Below the pieces are notes generated by a model. It was not told the origin of the DNA. It was given only the letters and a program-made list of their open reading frames with translations, and searched no databases. DNA of 64,000 nucleotides from Phycisphaerales bacterium (GTDB taxonomy: Bacteria; Planctomycetota; Phycisphaerae; Phycisphaerales; UBA1924), in contig JADZER010000037.1 in assembly GCA_020850415.1 (NCBI GenBank), forward strand, positions 124,001 through 188,000. The letters are read 5' to 3'. This document shows, one piece after another, positions 25,241-33,887 of this stretch (position 1 is the first letter of the stretch; every line of letters starts with the position of its first letter). A program made the position numbers and the translations under genes.

Positions 25241-26581
25241 TCAGGACCCCGGGTCGGGGGCGTCGGTGGTTTCGCCTTCGGCGCCGGCCTGGGCTTGCTC
25301 CGCGCCGGCCGCCTCGTCCTCGGCCTTCTTCTCGGCCTCGTCTTTCACGAGGTCCTCGTCCTTCATCTCCACCAGGGTCTTGAACGGGCCGGTGATGACG
25401 CGCTGCCCGTCCTCGATCCCCGCGAGGATGACCGTCTCGGCCAGGTCGCTGGGGCCGATGGAGACCGGGTCGGCGACCGCCTTGTTGTCGGTGATGGTGT
25501 AGACGACGGTGGCGAAGGTCTTGCGCTTGTCCACGATCCCGGCGGCGCGGTCGATGGTGTCCCGGGGCAGCTCGTCGACGCGACGGTCGAGCACCGCCTG
25601 GCTAGGCACCACGAGCACATCGCTGAGCTTCTGCACATCGATCTCCGCCGTCGCGGAAAGCCCCGAGAGCAGCGGGCGCCCGGCCTCGTCGCTGAGCTTG
25701 ACCTCCGCCTCGTAGTAGTAGGTGCCGTCCTCCCAGCGCTTGCGCTCCAGCCCCACCCGCTCCACCACGCCCCGGAACGGGTCGTTCCGGTAGGCGTTGA
25801 CGAAGACCGTGGCCTCCTGCGCCGCCTCCACCTGGGCCACATTCGACTCATCGATCCGGGCCATCAGGAGCATGTCCGAGAGGTCGGCGATCTCCAGGAT
25901 GATCGACCCGGCGTTGTTCAGGGTGCCGACAACTACCAGCTCGCCCACCTCGGCGTTGAGCGTCGTGATCACCCCGTCGATAGGGCTGGAGATGATCGCG
26001 TTGGCCAGGTCCCGCTCGGCCTCGATGATCTGCGCCCGCGCGATCTCGACATCGGCCTTGGCCATCTCGACCGCCGAGACCGCCTGGTTGTACCGGTTCT
26101 CCGCCTGCTCGTACACCGAGTCGGAGATGTCCCCGGTGTCGTGCAGCTCGCGCTTGCGCCCGAAGTCCGACAGGGCGACCGCGAGGTCGGCCTCGCTCCC
26201 CCGCTGCCGCGCCTCCTGGGCCTTCTGCCGGGCCTTGGCCGCCTCCAGCCGGGCCGTCAGGTCCTCGGCGTCCAGACGAACCACCACATCCCCGGCCTTC
26301 ACTTCCTCACCCTCCTCGAACGGCAGGGCGGTGATCCGGGCCGACACCTGGGCGCTGATCTCGACCTTCGTCCGCGGCTCGACCATCCCCGGTGCGCTCA
26401 CCGTCCGCGTGATCGTCGAGCGGTAGGCCGGCTCAATCCGGACGATCTTGGCCTCCTCTGTCTTCTTGAATTTCGCGCGGAGCTGCTCGCCCGCCGGGGT
26501 CGTGGCGACGACGACCCCCCCGCCCACGAGGAGGACTCCAACGACAACGAGTCCCCCGACGATGATCAGGCCCTTGCGCAC
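25241..26581 (-). CDS. HlyD/MacA-type periplasmic membrane fusion protein
   Basis: About 446 residues from a GTG at 26581; an in-frame TTG at 26638 would add a basic, Gly-rich cytoplasmic leader of 19 residues. An N-terminal anchor (GLIIVGGLVVVGVLLVGGGVVV) is followed by a barrel-sandwich half (VSARITALPFEEGEEVKAGDVV), a long coiled-coil hairpin (about 105-210, Ala/Glu/Arg-rich), the second lipoyl half (NAIISSPIDGVITTLNAEVGE) and beta-barrel domains. The C-terminal 50 residues are an acidic Glu/Ala-rich tail that is not usual for the family. It is the first gene of the efflux operon. Confidence 0.9.
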   Translation of the reverse strand: MRKGLIIVGGLVVVGVLLVGGGVVVATTPAGEQLRAKFKKTEEAKIVRIEPAYRSTITRTVSAPGMVEPRTKVEISAQVSARITALPFEEGEEVKAGDVVVRLDAEDLTARLEAAKARQKAQEARQRGSEADLAVALSDFGRKRELHDTGDISDSVYEQAENRYNQAVSAVEMAKADVEIARAQIIEAERDLANAIISSPIDGVITTLNAEVGELVVVGTLNNAGSIILEIADLSDMLLMARIDESNVAQVEAAQEATVFVNAYRNDPFRGVVERVGLERKRWEDGTYYYEAEVKLSDEAGRPLLSGLSATAEIDVQKLSDVLVVPSQAVLDRRVDELPRDTIDRAAGIVDKRKTFATVVYTITDNKAVADPVSIGPSDLAETVILAGIEDGQRVITGPFKTLVEMKDEDLVKDEAEKKAEDEAAGAEQAQAGAEGETTDAPDPGS

Positions 26582-26730
26582 ACCCAGCCCCTTTAGCCCG
26601 CCGCCTCGCCCGGGCGGGTAGCTGTTGTTCCGATCCAACCCCGGTGAAGTTTCACCCGACCCCCCCAAATCGGGGGAATGCTGCTCCGGCGTCACCCACG
26701 CGAAGGGTATGCCGGGGGTTGCAACGGGGT

Positions 26731-27876
26731 TTACCCCGGGAGCGCGGCGCGCAGCACCGGAGTCACCGCGTCGGCGTACCGGGCCATCCCCAGATCGTTG
26801 GGGTGCGAGCCGTCGGTCATCGCCTCTCCGGCATCGTCGCCGAGCAGCGACCCGGCCGGCACATACGAGAGCCCCGTGACGCCGGAGTCCATGAGCCGGG
26901 CGTACGCCTCGCGCAGCGCCGCCTGGCTGCGGGTGTTGCGGTCGCGGGCGGACGCCTTCAGCCACGCCTGGCCGTAGTTCCGGTCCTCCACCAGCACGAT
27001 CGGCGCGTCGGGCCTCGCGTCGCGGATCGCCCGCACCAGCGGCACGGCGCGCTCGCGGATCTCCTGCTCGTTCATGTTCGGCGCGCAGTCGATCACGAAC
27101 GCCGCGCCGTCGAGCTCGGCCAGCAGCGCCGCGACCTCGGGCTCCATCTTCCCGTTTCCCGAGAACCCGAGGTTGATCGTCGGGCGGTCGAGCCGGCGCC
27201 CGACGATGGAGGGCCAGGCCATCCCCGGACGCGACGCGCACGCCCCGTGCAGGATCGATGTGCCGTAGAAGACGATCGGACGGCCCCCGTCCGGGGCGAC
27301 CGGTTCGAAGCCCGCGCCCTCGGGCACGCCGATTTCCAGCGACTCGGTCCCGTTGTAGAGCGGCAGGTACATCCGCCACCTGCGCCGGGCACCGTCGAGC
27401 CCGTCGATCAGGTCCGTCTCGACCCGCTGCGACCCGGGCTTGCACACCGCCGCCCACCGCCACCGGTCCCCGTCGAGACCGTACAGGTCCAGCCCGCTGA
27501 CGCCGGTCGCCGGCATGTGCGGCATGGCCAGGTCGCCCGAGAGCAGCGAGTAGCGCGAGCTGATCGCGGACCCGTCGGTCAAGAACTCGGCGGACATCCC
27601 CGCCGAGTGGCGGCTGAGCCCCCATACCGCGTCACGCACGACGCCCTTGGCCCGCGCCGGCAGGCGGTCGAAGAATCGCTCGGTGTCGGTCCACCCCCGC
27701 CCTGAGATGCCCCAGGCGCGGACATCGTGCCAGACCACCGCCGAGCGTCCTCCCCCGGGGGACGCCGCGGAGGCCGGCGCGGGGGCCTGGGCGGGGGCGA
27801 TGGGCGAAGCCCCCGCCACGCCGGCGGCGCCGAGCGCCGATCCGGAGGCGACAAGAAACGAGCGGCGATTCAGCAT
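26731..27876 (-). CDS. exported SGNH/GDSL-family hydrolase
   Basis: A 381-residue esterase-like protein with a twin-arginine type leader (LNRRSFLVASGSALGAAGVAG). An N-terminal beta-sandwich region (about 45-170) precedes the SGNH domain: nucleophile block FYGTSILHGA, oxyanion Gly in NLGFSGNGKM, Asn in CAPNMNEQE and catalytic Asp/His in DGSHPNDLG near the C-terminus. Related proteins remove acyl groups from carbohydrates; the substrate here is not known. It is 91-150 bp upstream of the efflux operon on the same strand and divergent from the endonuclease IV gene (61 bp). Confidence 0.88.
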   Translation of the reverse strand: MLNRRSFLVASGSALGAAGVAGASPIAPAQAPAPASAASPGGGRSAVVWHDVRAWGISGRGWTDTERFFDRLPARAKGVVRDAVWGLSRHSAGMSAEFLTDGSAISSRYSLLSGDLAMPHMPATGVSGLDLYGLDGDRWRWAAVCKPGSQRVETDLIDGLDGARRRWRMYLPLYNGTESLEIGVPEGAGFEPVAPDGGRPIVFYGTSILHGACASRPGMAWPSIVGRRLDRPTINLGFSGNGKMEPEVAALLAELDGAAFVIDCAPNMNEQEIRERAVPLVRAIRDARPDAPIVLVEDRNYGQAWLKASARDRNTRSQAALREAYARLMDSGVTGLSYVPAGSLLGDDAGEAMTDGSHPNDLGMARYADAVTPVLRAALPG

Positions 27877-27937
27877 GGCGGCCTCCGGGTACGCGGCGGG
27901 AGGCCGATCCTACCACCCCCCGGACCTACACTCGGCC

Positions 27938-28834
27938 ATGCTCGGCTCGCACCTCTCCATCGCCGACGGGCTCGCCGCCGCGGCCAGAACGGCGCACGGA
28001 CTGACCATGGACACCGTTCAGGTGTTCACCAAGAACCAGCGTCAGTGGAAGGTCAAGGCCCTCGACCCCGCGGCGTGCGCCGACTGGCGGGCTGCGCTCG
28101 ACGAGTTTGGCTGGGCCGACCGCACCGTCAGCCACGCGAGCTACCTCATCAACCTCGCGAGCCCCGACGACGAGCTCTGGCACAAGTCGATCGACCTGAT
28201 GACCGAGGAGATCGAGCGCTGCGAGTCGCTCAGCATCCCCTTCCTCGTGCACCACCCGGGGGCGTACACGACCAGCGACGAGGGCGCCGGCCTCAAACGC
28301 ATCGCCCAGGCATACAAGGCCCTCTTTAAGCGGACGGCCGGGTACATCACCGTCATGTGCCTTGAGGACACCGTCGGCTCAGGATCCAACCTCGGACGCA
28401 CCTTCGAGCAGCTCGCCCAGACCCGCAGCCTCATCCTCGACGCCACCGACGCAGGCCACCGCGTCGGATACTGCTTCGACACCTGCCACGCCCACGCCGG
28501 CGGGTACGACATGTCGACCCGGGCGGCGGGCAAGGCGGTGCTGGCCGAGTTCGACCGCGTCTGCGGCCTGGGGCACCTCCGGGTCATGCACCTCAACGAC
28601 TCCGTCGGCGAGCTCGGCAGCCGCAAGGACCGCCACGCCCACATCGGCGAGGGCACGATCGGCCGCGCCACCACCGCCCGCGCCCTCGCCGACTCCGGCT
28701 TCGCCGCCGTGATGAACCACCCCGCCCTCGCCGGCGTACCCAAGATCCTCGAAACCCCCAAAGAGGACTCCGACGCCGGCACCCCCATGGACACCATCAA
28801 TCTCCGGCGTCTCCGACGCCTGATCGACCGCTGA
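27938..28834 (+). CDS. nfo: deoxyribonuclease IV (AP endonuclease)
   Basis: A 298-residue TIM-barrel zinc enzyme that cuts 5' to abasic sites in base-excision repair. The family signature blocks are visible: GSHLSIADG at the start, VQVFTKNQRQWK, FLVHHPGAYT, MCLEDTVGSG, YCFDTCHAHAGGYD (metal ligands Asp/His) and VMHLNDS followed by DRHAHIGEG. The ATG at 27938 is chosen because the family begins here; the open frame upstream is the complement of the SGNH gene. Two hairpins follow the stop. Confidence 0.95.
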   Translation: MLGSHLSIADGLAAAARTAHGLTMDTVQVFTKNQRQWKVKALDPAACADWRAALDEFGWADRTVSHASYLINLASPDDELWHKSIDLMTEEIERCESLSIPFLVHHPGAYTTSDEGAGLKRIAQAYKALFKRTAGYITVMCLEDTVGSGSNLGRTFEQLAQTRSLILDATDAGHRVGYCFDTCHAHAGGYDMSTRAAGKAVLAEFDRVCGLGHLRVMHLNDSVGELGSRKDRHAHIGEGTIGRATTARALADSGFAAVMNHPALAGVPKILETPKEDSDAGTPMDTINLRRLRRLIDR

Positions 28835-28906
28835 CCCCCGCCCCGGAGCGGGGGCCGACAGCTCCCTCGCGGGCCGTCGCCGGGGGAGGTAGGCTTTCCC
28901 CCGGCG
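28835..28906 (+). terminator. two terminator-like hairpins after nfo
   Basis: CCCCCGC/GCGGGGG with a 6-nt loop lies directly after the stop codon (28835-28854), and a perfect 10-bp stem CGCCGGGGGA/TCCCCCGGCG with a 9-nt loop follows at 28878-28906. Neither has a T-run. Confidence 0.5.
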
Positions 28907-28959
28907 CGTTCTCGGGCGATCGTGCCAACGACCGGCCCCTATCCAGCCGAAAGACATCC

Positions 28960-29961
28960 ATGATGAAGACCCGCCACGCCGTGACCATCCTGGCCTTCTC
29001 CGCCCTGCTCACCCCCGGCCTGACCGGCTGCCGCGGCGGGGGCAATCGCGCCATGACCGCCCGCACCGGCGCGCGGTCGGACACCCGGGCCACCGAGGCG
29101 GTCGACCTGGGGGCCCGCCTGCGTGACCAGGGGCTGCTGGACCAGGCCCTCCGCGAGTTCGAGCGGGCCATCGAGATCAACCCCACCATGTCGACCGCCT
29201 ACATGGGCGCCGGCGACATCTACCGGGAGCGGGGGGACTACCAGTCCGCCGAAGCGCACTACGCCGACGCGGTCCGAACCGCCCCGGGCGAGTTCGACCC
29301 CAACTACTGGCACGGCTACGCCCTCCAGATGCTCGACCGCATCACCGAGGCGGTCCGGGCGTATCTGCGGGCCCTGTCGATCCGGCCGGACGATTTCGCG
29401 GCCAACCTGAACCTCGCGACCGCCTACCTGCAGTTGGGCGAGAACGCCCAGGCCGTGATCTACGCGGAGCGCGCGGTGCGCATCAAAGCCGACGACGGCC
29501 CGGCGCGGGTCAACCTCGGCGCCGCCTACGCCAACGCCGGGCGTCACGGCGAGGCCATCGCCCAGTACGAGGCCGCGGCCGAGATGATGCCGCTCACCAC
29601 CGAGCTGCTGCTCAACCTCGCCGAGAGCCAGGGCAAGGTCGGGCGCCACGCGGAGATGGCCGGCACCATCCGCGAGGTGATCCGCCAGTCGCCCAGCGCC
29701 ATGGCCTACGAGCGTCTCGGCTCGGCCCTGTTCCGCATGGGCGGGTACGACGACGCGCTCGACGCCTTCCGCATGAGCACCCAGCTCGACGAGGGCCACT
29801 ACCCGGCGTTCAACGGCATCGGCGTCTGCCTGCTCAACCAGTACCTCTGGTCCAACAAGCAGAACATCACCGCCCTGGACGAGGCCCGCAACGCCCTCCG
29901 GCGCAGCCTCCAGATCGAGCGCAACCAGCCCCGCATCGCCGAGCTGCTCACGAGGTATTGA
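28960..29961 (+). CDS. TPR-repeat lipoprotein
   Basis: A 333-residue exported protein with a signal peptide and lipobox (LLTPGLTGC, Cys about 24). After a short Arg/Thr-rich linker the rest is a run of about eight tetratricopeptide repeats, for example LDQALREFERAIEINPTM and HGEAIAQYEAAAEMMP. TPR lipoproteins of this type serve as outer-membrane or periplasmic assembly scaffolds (PilF/BamD-like roles), but no partner is visible nearby. Two ATG codons in tandem (28960, 28963) may start it. It converges on a secreted nuclease gene with a family B repeat in between. Confidence 0.85.
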   Translation: MMKTRHAVTILAFSALLTPGLTGCRGGGNRAMTARTGARSDTRATEAVDLGARLRDQGLLDQALREFERAIEINPTMSTAYMGAGDIYRERGDYQSAEAHYADAVRTAPGEFDPNYWHGYALQMLDRITEAVRAYLRALSIRPDDFAANLNLATAYLQLGENAQAVIYAERAVRIKADDGPARVNLGAAYANAGRHGEAIAQYEAAAEMMPLTTELLLNLAESQGKVGRHAEMAGTIREVIRQSPSAMAYERLGSALFRMGGYDDALDAFRMSTQLDEGHYPAFNGIGVCLLNQYLWSNKQNITALDEARNALRRSLQIERNQPRIAELLTRY

Positions 29962-30021
29962 ACCGTCACGAGCGGGCACGGCGTCGACGGGAGCTGTGCG
30001 GGCTCGGTGTGTCTGGCTCTG

Positions 30022-30131
30022 TGTGCCACGGCTCTGTGAGCCGTGCTGCTTCCTGTCGCGCGCTGTCGCGTCACAACGCGTCCGGCGACGCCCACCGGCG
30101 TCATCGCACGGCCGACACGGCCGTGGCACAC
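30022..30131. repeat. paired-hairpin repeat, family B copy 2
   Basis: Left arm 30022-30045 reads TGTGCCACGGCT...AGCCGTG; right arm 30107-30131 reads CACGGCC...GGCCGTGGCACAC. In the left arm the stem GGCC/GGCC of other copies has become GGCT/AGCC, keeping the pairing. It lies between the convergent TPR and nuclease genes. Confidence 0.85.
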
Positions 30132-30153
30132 GGCACCCGACACGCCGTGTGTC

Positions 30154-31653
30154 CTAGCAGCCCGCGTTCCATGCGTTCAGGAACAGGATGAAGTCGAACA
30201 CATCGACCTCCCCGCTCCAGTCCAGGTCCGCGTGCGGGTCGTCGGGCGTCCAGTCGTTGAGGTACGCGAGGAAGTCCAGCGGGTCGAGCTCGCCGTCCTC
30301 GTTCCAGTCAGCCGGGCACGCGTTGAGGACATTGGCCCGCACCGGCACCGCGACCGTCGGCGAGTCCGGCGCGTTGGTCGTGATCAGGAGCGTCGTCTCC
30401 AGGTACCCCGCCTGGCCCGCGAGCAGCGTGACCTCGTGCGTGTTGGCCCCGTCCCCGGCGCCCGCCGAGAACGGCCCCGCCGCCACATCGAACGGCGCCG
30501 GGACATCCAGCGCGTAGTCGAGCGTGTCGATCCCCGCCGCGCCCCAGAGCCCGACATCCCCGCCGTTGGCCACGCCGACCATCGCGCCGGCGAGCTGGCC
30601 GGCGGTCACGATGCCGAAATCCACGACGCCGTCCGCGTTCACCCGCGCCGGCACCCGCAGGTCCAGGAACACCGGCAGGTGCCCGGCGCCCGCGCACATC
30701 GTGATCAGCGCCTGGGCGATCTGCGGCCCGACCATGGTGTTGCCGGTCGTCGTCAGGCTGAGGTTGAACGACGACCCGTCGTTGCCCCACGCGCGGTACG
30801 AGTGGTTGGCGTCGTCCCAGGTGAAGGTCGCGTAGGGGATGCTCGCGTCGCCGATATACTCGGTCCCGTCGAGGTCCGTCAGGCCGTACGACACGAGCAG
30901 CTGGTCGTGCCGGTCGTCCATACCCCCAGCGCCGGCGGGGTCCTGCGTGTGGACGAACCGGAACGAGCCCGAGTTGTTCCAGCTCCCGGGCGTGTTGATC
31001 GGGTCGCGGAAGCGCCCGCTCGCGCCGGCGCGTGTCAGCTCGACATACGCCTGCTGGGCGGACGACTGGATGTTGAAGTCGCCGCCAAGGATGAACTGGC
31101 GTCCGACCGGCAGCGCGTCGGCGTCGGCGCGGATGCGCTGGGCCTCCAGCAGCCGGCGGGTCTGGTCGTCGCCGGCGCTGCCCGCCTTCATGTGTGAGCT
31201 GTACAGTGAGATGGTCGCCGGCTCCGACGCGTACCCGACCGGCCTCACATCGTACCGGACGACATCGCGCGGGTGGTTGGGGGGCAGCCCGCCTTGGGCG
31301 ACGACGACGGTGTCGAGGAGGATGACCCTGCTGGTGCGGTAGACGAAGCCGTTGTCGGTGTCGTTGCCGTCGATGAAGGGCGCCGCCGCCCAGTCGCCCG
31401 GCGAGCCGGGGGCGCTGTTCAGCGCGCCGGTCAGCTGCTGCAACGCCGAGGCCGACAGCATCTCCTGCACGATCATCGCGTCGGGGGCCATCGAACGCCC
31501 CTCGAACTGCCCGTACACCGAGGTGTGGATCGCGTCGACGCGCCCGCCCGTGTAGTTCGAGATGTTCCAGGTGGCCACGCGCAGCCCGTCGCCCGCGAGG
31601 GCGGGGCACGCGGTGAGGAGCGCGACGATCGCGAGACGGGTGGGGGTGTGCAT
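30154..31653 (-). CDS. secreted DNase I-like endonuclease/phosphatase with GC-type dockerin
   Basis: A 499-residue exported member of the endonuclease/exonuclease/phosphatase superfamily. After the signal peptide the fold's motifs appear in order: VATWNISN, a catalytic Glu in IVQEMLS, SSHMKAG, GGDFNIQS, a DDRHDQLL segment and GAGHLPVF with the C-terminal His. An about 110-residue beta-rich region follows, then paired dockerin-like repeats (DWNEDGELDPLDFLAYLNDW, DLDWSGEVDVFDFILFLNAW) ending in NAGC. Probable substrates are extracellular nucleic acids or phosphoesters; which is not decidable. Confidence 0.87.
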   Translation of the reverse strand: MHTPTRLAIVALLTACPALAGDGLRVATWNISNYTGGRVDAIHTSVYGQFEGRSMAPDAMIVQEMLSASALQQLTGALNSAPGSPGDWAAAPFIDGNDTDNGFVYRTSRVILLDTVVVAQGGLPPNHPRDVVRYDVRPVGYASEPATISLYSSHMKAGSAGDDQTRRLLEAQRIRADADALPVGRQFILGGDFNIQSSAQQAYVELTRAGASGRFRDPINTPGSWNNSGSFRFVHTQDPAGAGGMDDRHDQLLVSYGLTDLDGTEYIGDASIPYATFTWDDANHSYRAWGNDGSSFNLSLTTTGNTMVGPQIAQALITMCAGAGHLPVFLDLRVPARVNADGVVDFGIVTAGQLAGAMVGVANGGDVGLWGAAGIDTLDYALDVPAPFDVAAGPFSAGAGDGANTHEVTLLAGQAGYLETTLLITTNAPDSPTVAVPVRANVLNACPADWNEDGELDPLDFLAYLNDWTPDDPHADLDWSGEVDVFDFILFLNAWNAGC

Positions 31654-31792
31654 GGCGGTGAGTGTACGGGCCGCGCGGGCGCGATCGCGGCGGGGGCGGC
31701 GGGAATCGGCGCGTGAGGCCGCACTGCCGCCCGCGTTCGGGCGGTTATCGGAGGGGCCGCGTGGGGGCCGCGTGCGGGGGGCCGGCGGCCCG

Positions 31793-33670
31793 CTACTCGC
31801 CCTCGGGGGCCTCCGGCATGCTCTCGTCCATCCCCCAGCCCTCGCCCGCCGTGAGCTGATCGACGCTCAGGAGCTTCTCGAAGTCGATCGGGCGGTCCTC
31901 GACCTGGATCGTCATGCCGGGCAGCGGGTCGATCACCCCCTCGGGCGACACGCGGAGCTGCCCGATCGAGTCGAGGTAGGTGAGGATGGCGATGCGCAGG
32001 TCGGTGAGCGCCTGGTCGCGGGCGTTCTTGGCGTCCAGCATGCGGGCCTCGGCGTCCAGGCGGTCGCGGGTGTCCACGCGGTCGGCGTCGATCTTCTGCT
32101 GCTCAAGCCGGCGGTCGTTGATCTGCACCTGCGACTCGGCCAGCTCGAGCCGGAACCGCGCCAGATCGATCGCCCGCACGCTCTGGCGCGCGTCCACGAT
32201 GACCGTGTCGACGAACTCGTCCAGATCGCGCTGCGACTGCTGCAGCCGCAGCAGCGACTGGCGGAGCTGCAGACGCTCGATCCTCCGGTCCAGCGGCAGG
32301 CTGAGCAGGAGGCCGGCCTCCCACGACGCCTCGTCCGGATCGATCGCCAGCCCCCCCTCGGACACGCCCGGGTCCGTGGGGATCCTCACCTCGCCCGAGA
32401 GGTCCAGGTCCGGCAGCAGCTGGTTCCTGGCGGCGAGCACCCCCCGCTGGCTGTCGGCGTACCGGTCGCGCCGGTTCTGCAGGTCGAGCCGGTACGCCAG
32501 CGCCGAGATGGTCGCGTCCTCGATCGTGGTCGACGGCTCGGGGATCTGGATCGCCGCGCCCACCAGGCGCAGCGGCTGCTGCACGGGGATGCCCAGCCGG
32601 ATCTTGAACCGGTCGAGCTGCAGCGTGAACTGCTCGCGCGTGCTCGCCAGCGAGCTCCGCGCCGAGACCAGCCGGTCCCGCGCCTCGTTGACCTGGAAGT
32701 CCGTCCGGCGTCCCGCCTCTTTCAGGGTGTGCTCCTGCTGCACGAACACCTCGAGGTTGCCGAGCTGCACCAGCCGGTTCTGCAGCTCGTTGACGGTCTG
32801 GAGCAGGCGGAAGTAGTCCTGGGCGATCGAGACGAAGTAGCTCCGCCGGAACGCCTCGAAGTCCCGCGCCGCGTACACCAGGTCCCGCTCGGCCTGGATG
32901 ATGTCCTCGCGCGCCACCATCCCCGCGCCCCGCAGCAGGGGCAGGCTCGTGTCCAGCACCAGGCTCGACGCCTGCTGGTACTGCCCGCTCACGCTGGAGC
33001 GGAGCTGCTCGGTCGCGTTCCACACCCACCGCGCCTCGGCCTCGCCGCCGTAGGGCAGCCGGTGGGTCGCCCGCAGCGTGTTGACCACATTCAGCGCGTT
33101 GTCGAACCGGCCCTCGTCCCCGTCGCCGCCGACGCTCACGCTCGAGTCGGCGAACAGGCGCGGGCCCCAGCGGTGCCGCTCGGCGAGGAGGCTGATCGCC
33201 CCGATTATGTAGTCCTCCTCGGCGGAGACATACTCGCGTCCCTGGCGCTGGGCCAGGCGCAGCGAGTCCAGGAGCGAGAGCGTCAGCACATTCTCCGCCC
33301 CGATCCCCCCGGCCGCGAGCCCGTAGTTGCGGAGCCGCTCGTTGAGCCCCTGCACGACCGCGGGCGTGCCCGGCTGCCCGCGGTCCAGCTCGGTGTATGC
33401 CAGCTCCGCCGCCGCGGGGTTGTTGGTCGCGGGGCTCGTCTCGTAGAGCGACCCCGACCGGGCCGGGACGGCCTGGGCCGGCTGGATCCTGGGGTCCACC
33501 GCCAGGCCCGTGCGACCCGAGGACTCCCCGAGCACCTTGGCGAGGCGCCGGTCGATCTGGTCCATCCCCGACCCGCAGCCGGCAGTCGCCGCCAACGCGC
33601 CGGCGAGGCCCAGCGAAAGCACCAGATTACAACGCGATCTGCGGTTCGCCGGATTGGCGGTCACGGACAT
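31793..33670 (-). CDS. second TolC-family outer-membrane lipoprotein
   Basis: A 625-residue outer membrane factor with lipobox LAATAGC. The ATG at 33670 (MSVTANPANRRSRCNLV) is preferred to the ORF's upstream ATG, whose extra residues come from a half repeat element. Two long helical hairpins are visible, including AERDLVYAARDFEAFRRSYF and RFRLELAESQVQINDRRLEQ, with the beta-strand segments of TolC between. It differs clearly from the TolC-like protein at 21.4-23.2 kb and has no inner-membrane partner genes beside it, so it may serve another exporter. Confidence 0.88.
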   Translation of the reverse strand: MSVTANPANRRSRCNLVLSLGLAGALAATAGCGSGMDQIDRRLAKVLGESSGRTGLAVDPRIQPAQAVPARSGSLYETSPATNNPAAAELAYTELDRGQPGTPAVVQGLNERLRNYGLAAGGIGAENVLTLSLLDSLRLAQRQGREYVSAEEDYIIGAISLLAERHRWGPRLFADSSVSVGGDGDEGRFDNALNVVNTLRATHRLPYGGEAEARWVWNATEQLRSSVSGQYQQASSLVLDTSLPLLRGAGMVAREDIIQAERDLVYAARDFEAFRRSYFVSIAQDYFRLLQTVNELQNRLVQLGNLEVFVQQEHTLKEAGRRTDFQVNEARDRLVSARSSLASTREQFTLQLDRFKIRLGIPVQQPLRLVGAAIQIPEPSTTIEDATISALAYRLDLQNRRDRYADSQRGVLAARNQLLPDLDLSGEVRIPTDPGVSEGGLAIDPDEASWEAGLLLSLPLDRRIERLQLRQSLLRLQQSQRDLDEFVDTVIVDARQSVRAIDLARFRLELAESQVQINDRRLEQQKIDADRVDTRDRLDAEARMLDAKNARDQALTDLRIAILTYLDSIGQLRVSPEGVIDPLPGMTIQVEDRPIDFEKLLSVDQLTAGEGWGMDESMPEAPEGE

Positions 33671-33721
33671 CCCATCCTCACAACTCTCGCCCTGACAGGC
33701 GTTTGGTCGGTCGCCCGGCGC

Positions 33722-33735
33722 TCGGCCGTGGCACA
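33722..33735. repeat. half copy of family B hairpin repeat
   Basis: CGGCCGTGGCACA matches the right arm of the family B element, but neither the facing arm nor the full small hairpin is present. It lies in the divergent region between the second TolC-like gene and the GH35-like gene. Confidence 0.5.
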
Positions 33736-33772
33736 ACTTGGGTCAGACAGTACCGAGAAAGCGCCCGGTTCG

Positions 33773-33801
33773 TTGCCGTTTGCCAAACCCTCTCCTATCC
33801 T
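33773..33801 (+). promoter_or_regulatory. sigma-70-like promoter for the GH35-like gene
   Basis: TTGCCG (33773-33778), 17-bp spacer, TATCCT (33796-33801), about 87 bp before the ATG at 33888. The -10 is identical to that of the SAM-riboswitch operon promoter. Confidence 0.55.
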
Positions 33802-33887
33802 TGCGGTTCCGATTCTCGGGCGGCGATTCGGGGCTGGTGGGCCCGGGGGCGCAGCCAAAATCCAAACGATTCCCTGACGGAGAGTCT

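Noticed and set aside
26582..27625. Long N-terminal extension of the membrane fusion protein frame
   Set aside because: It is the shadow of the SGNH hydrolase gene in another frame; the anchor helix begins right after GTG 26581.
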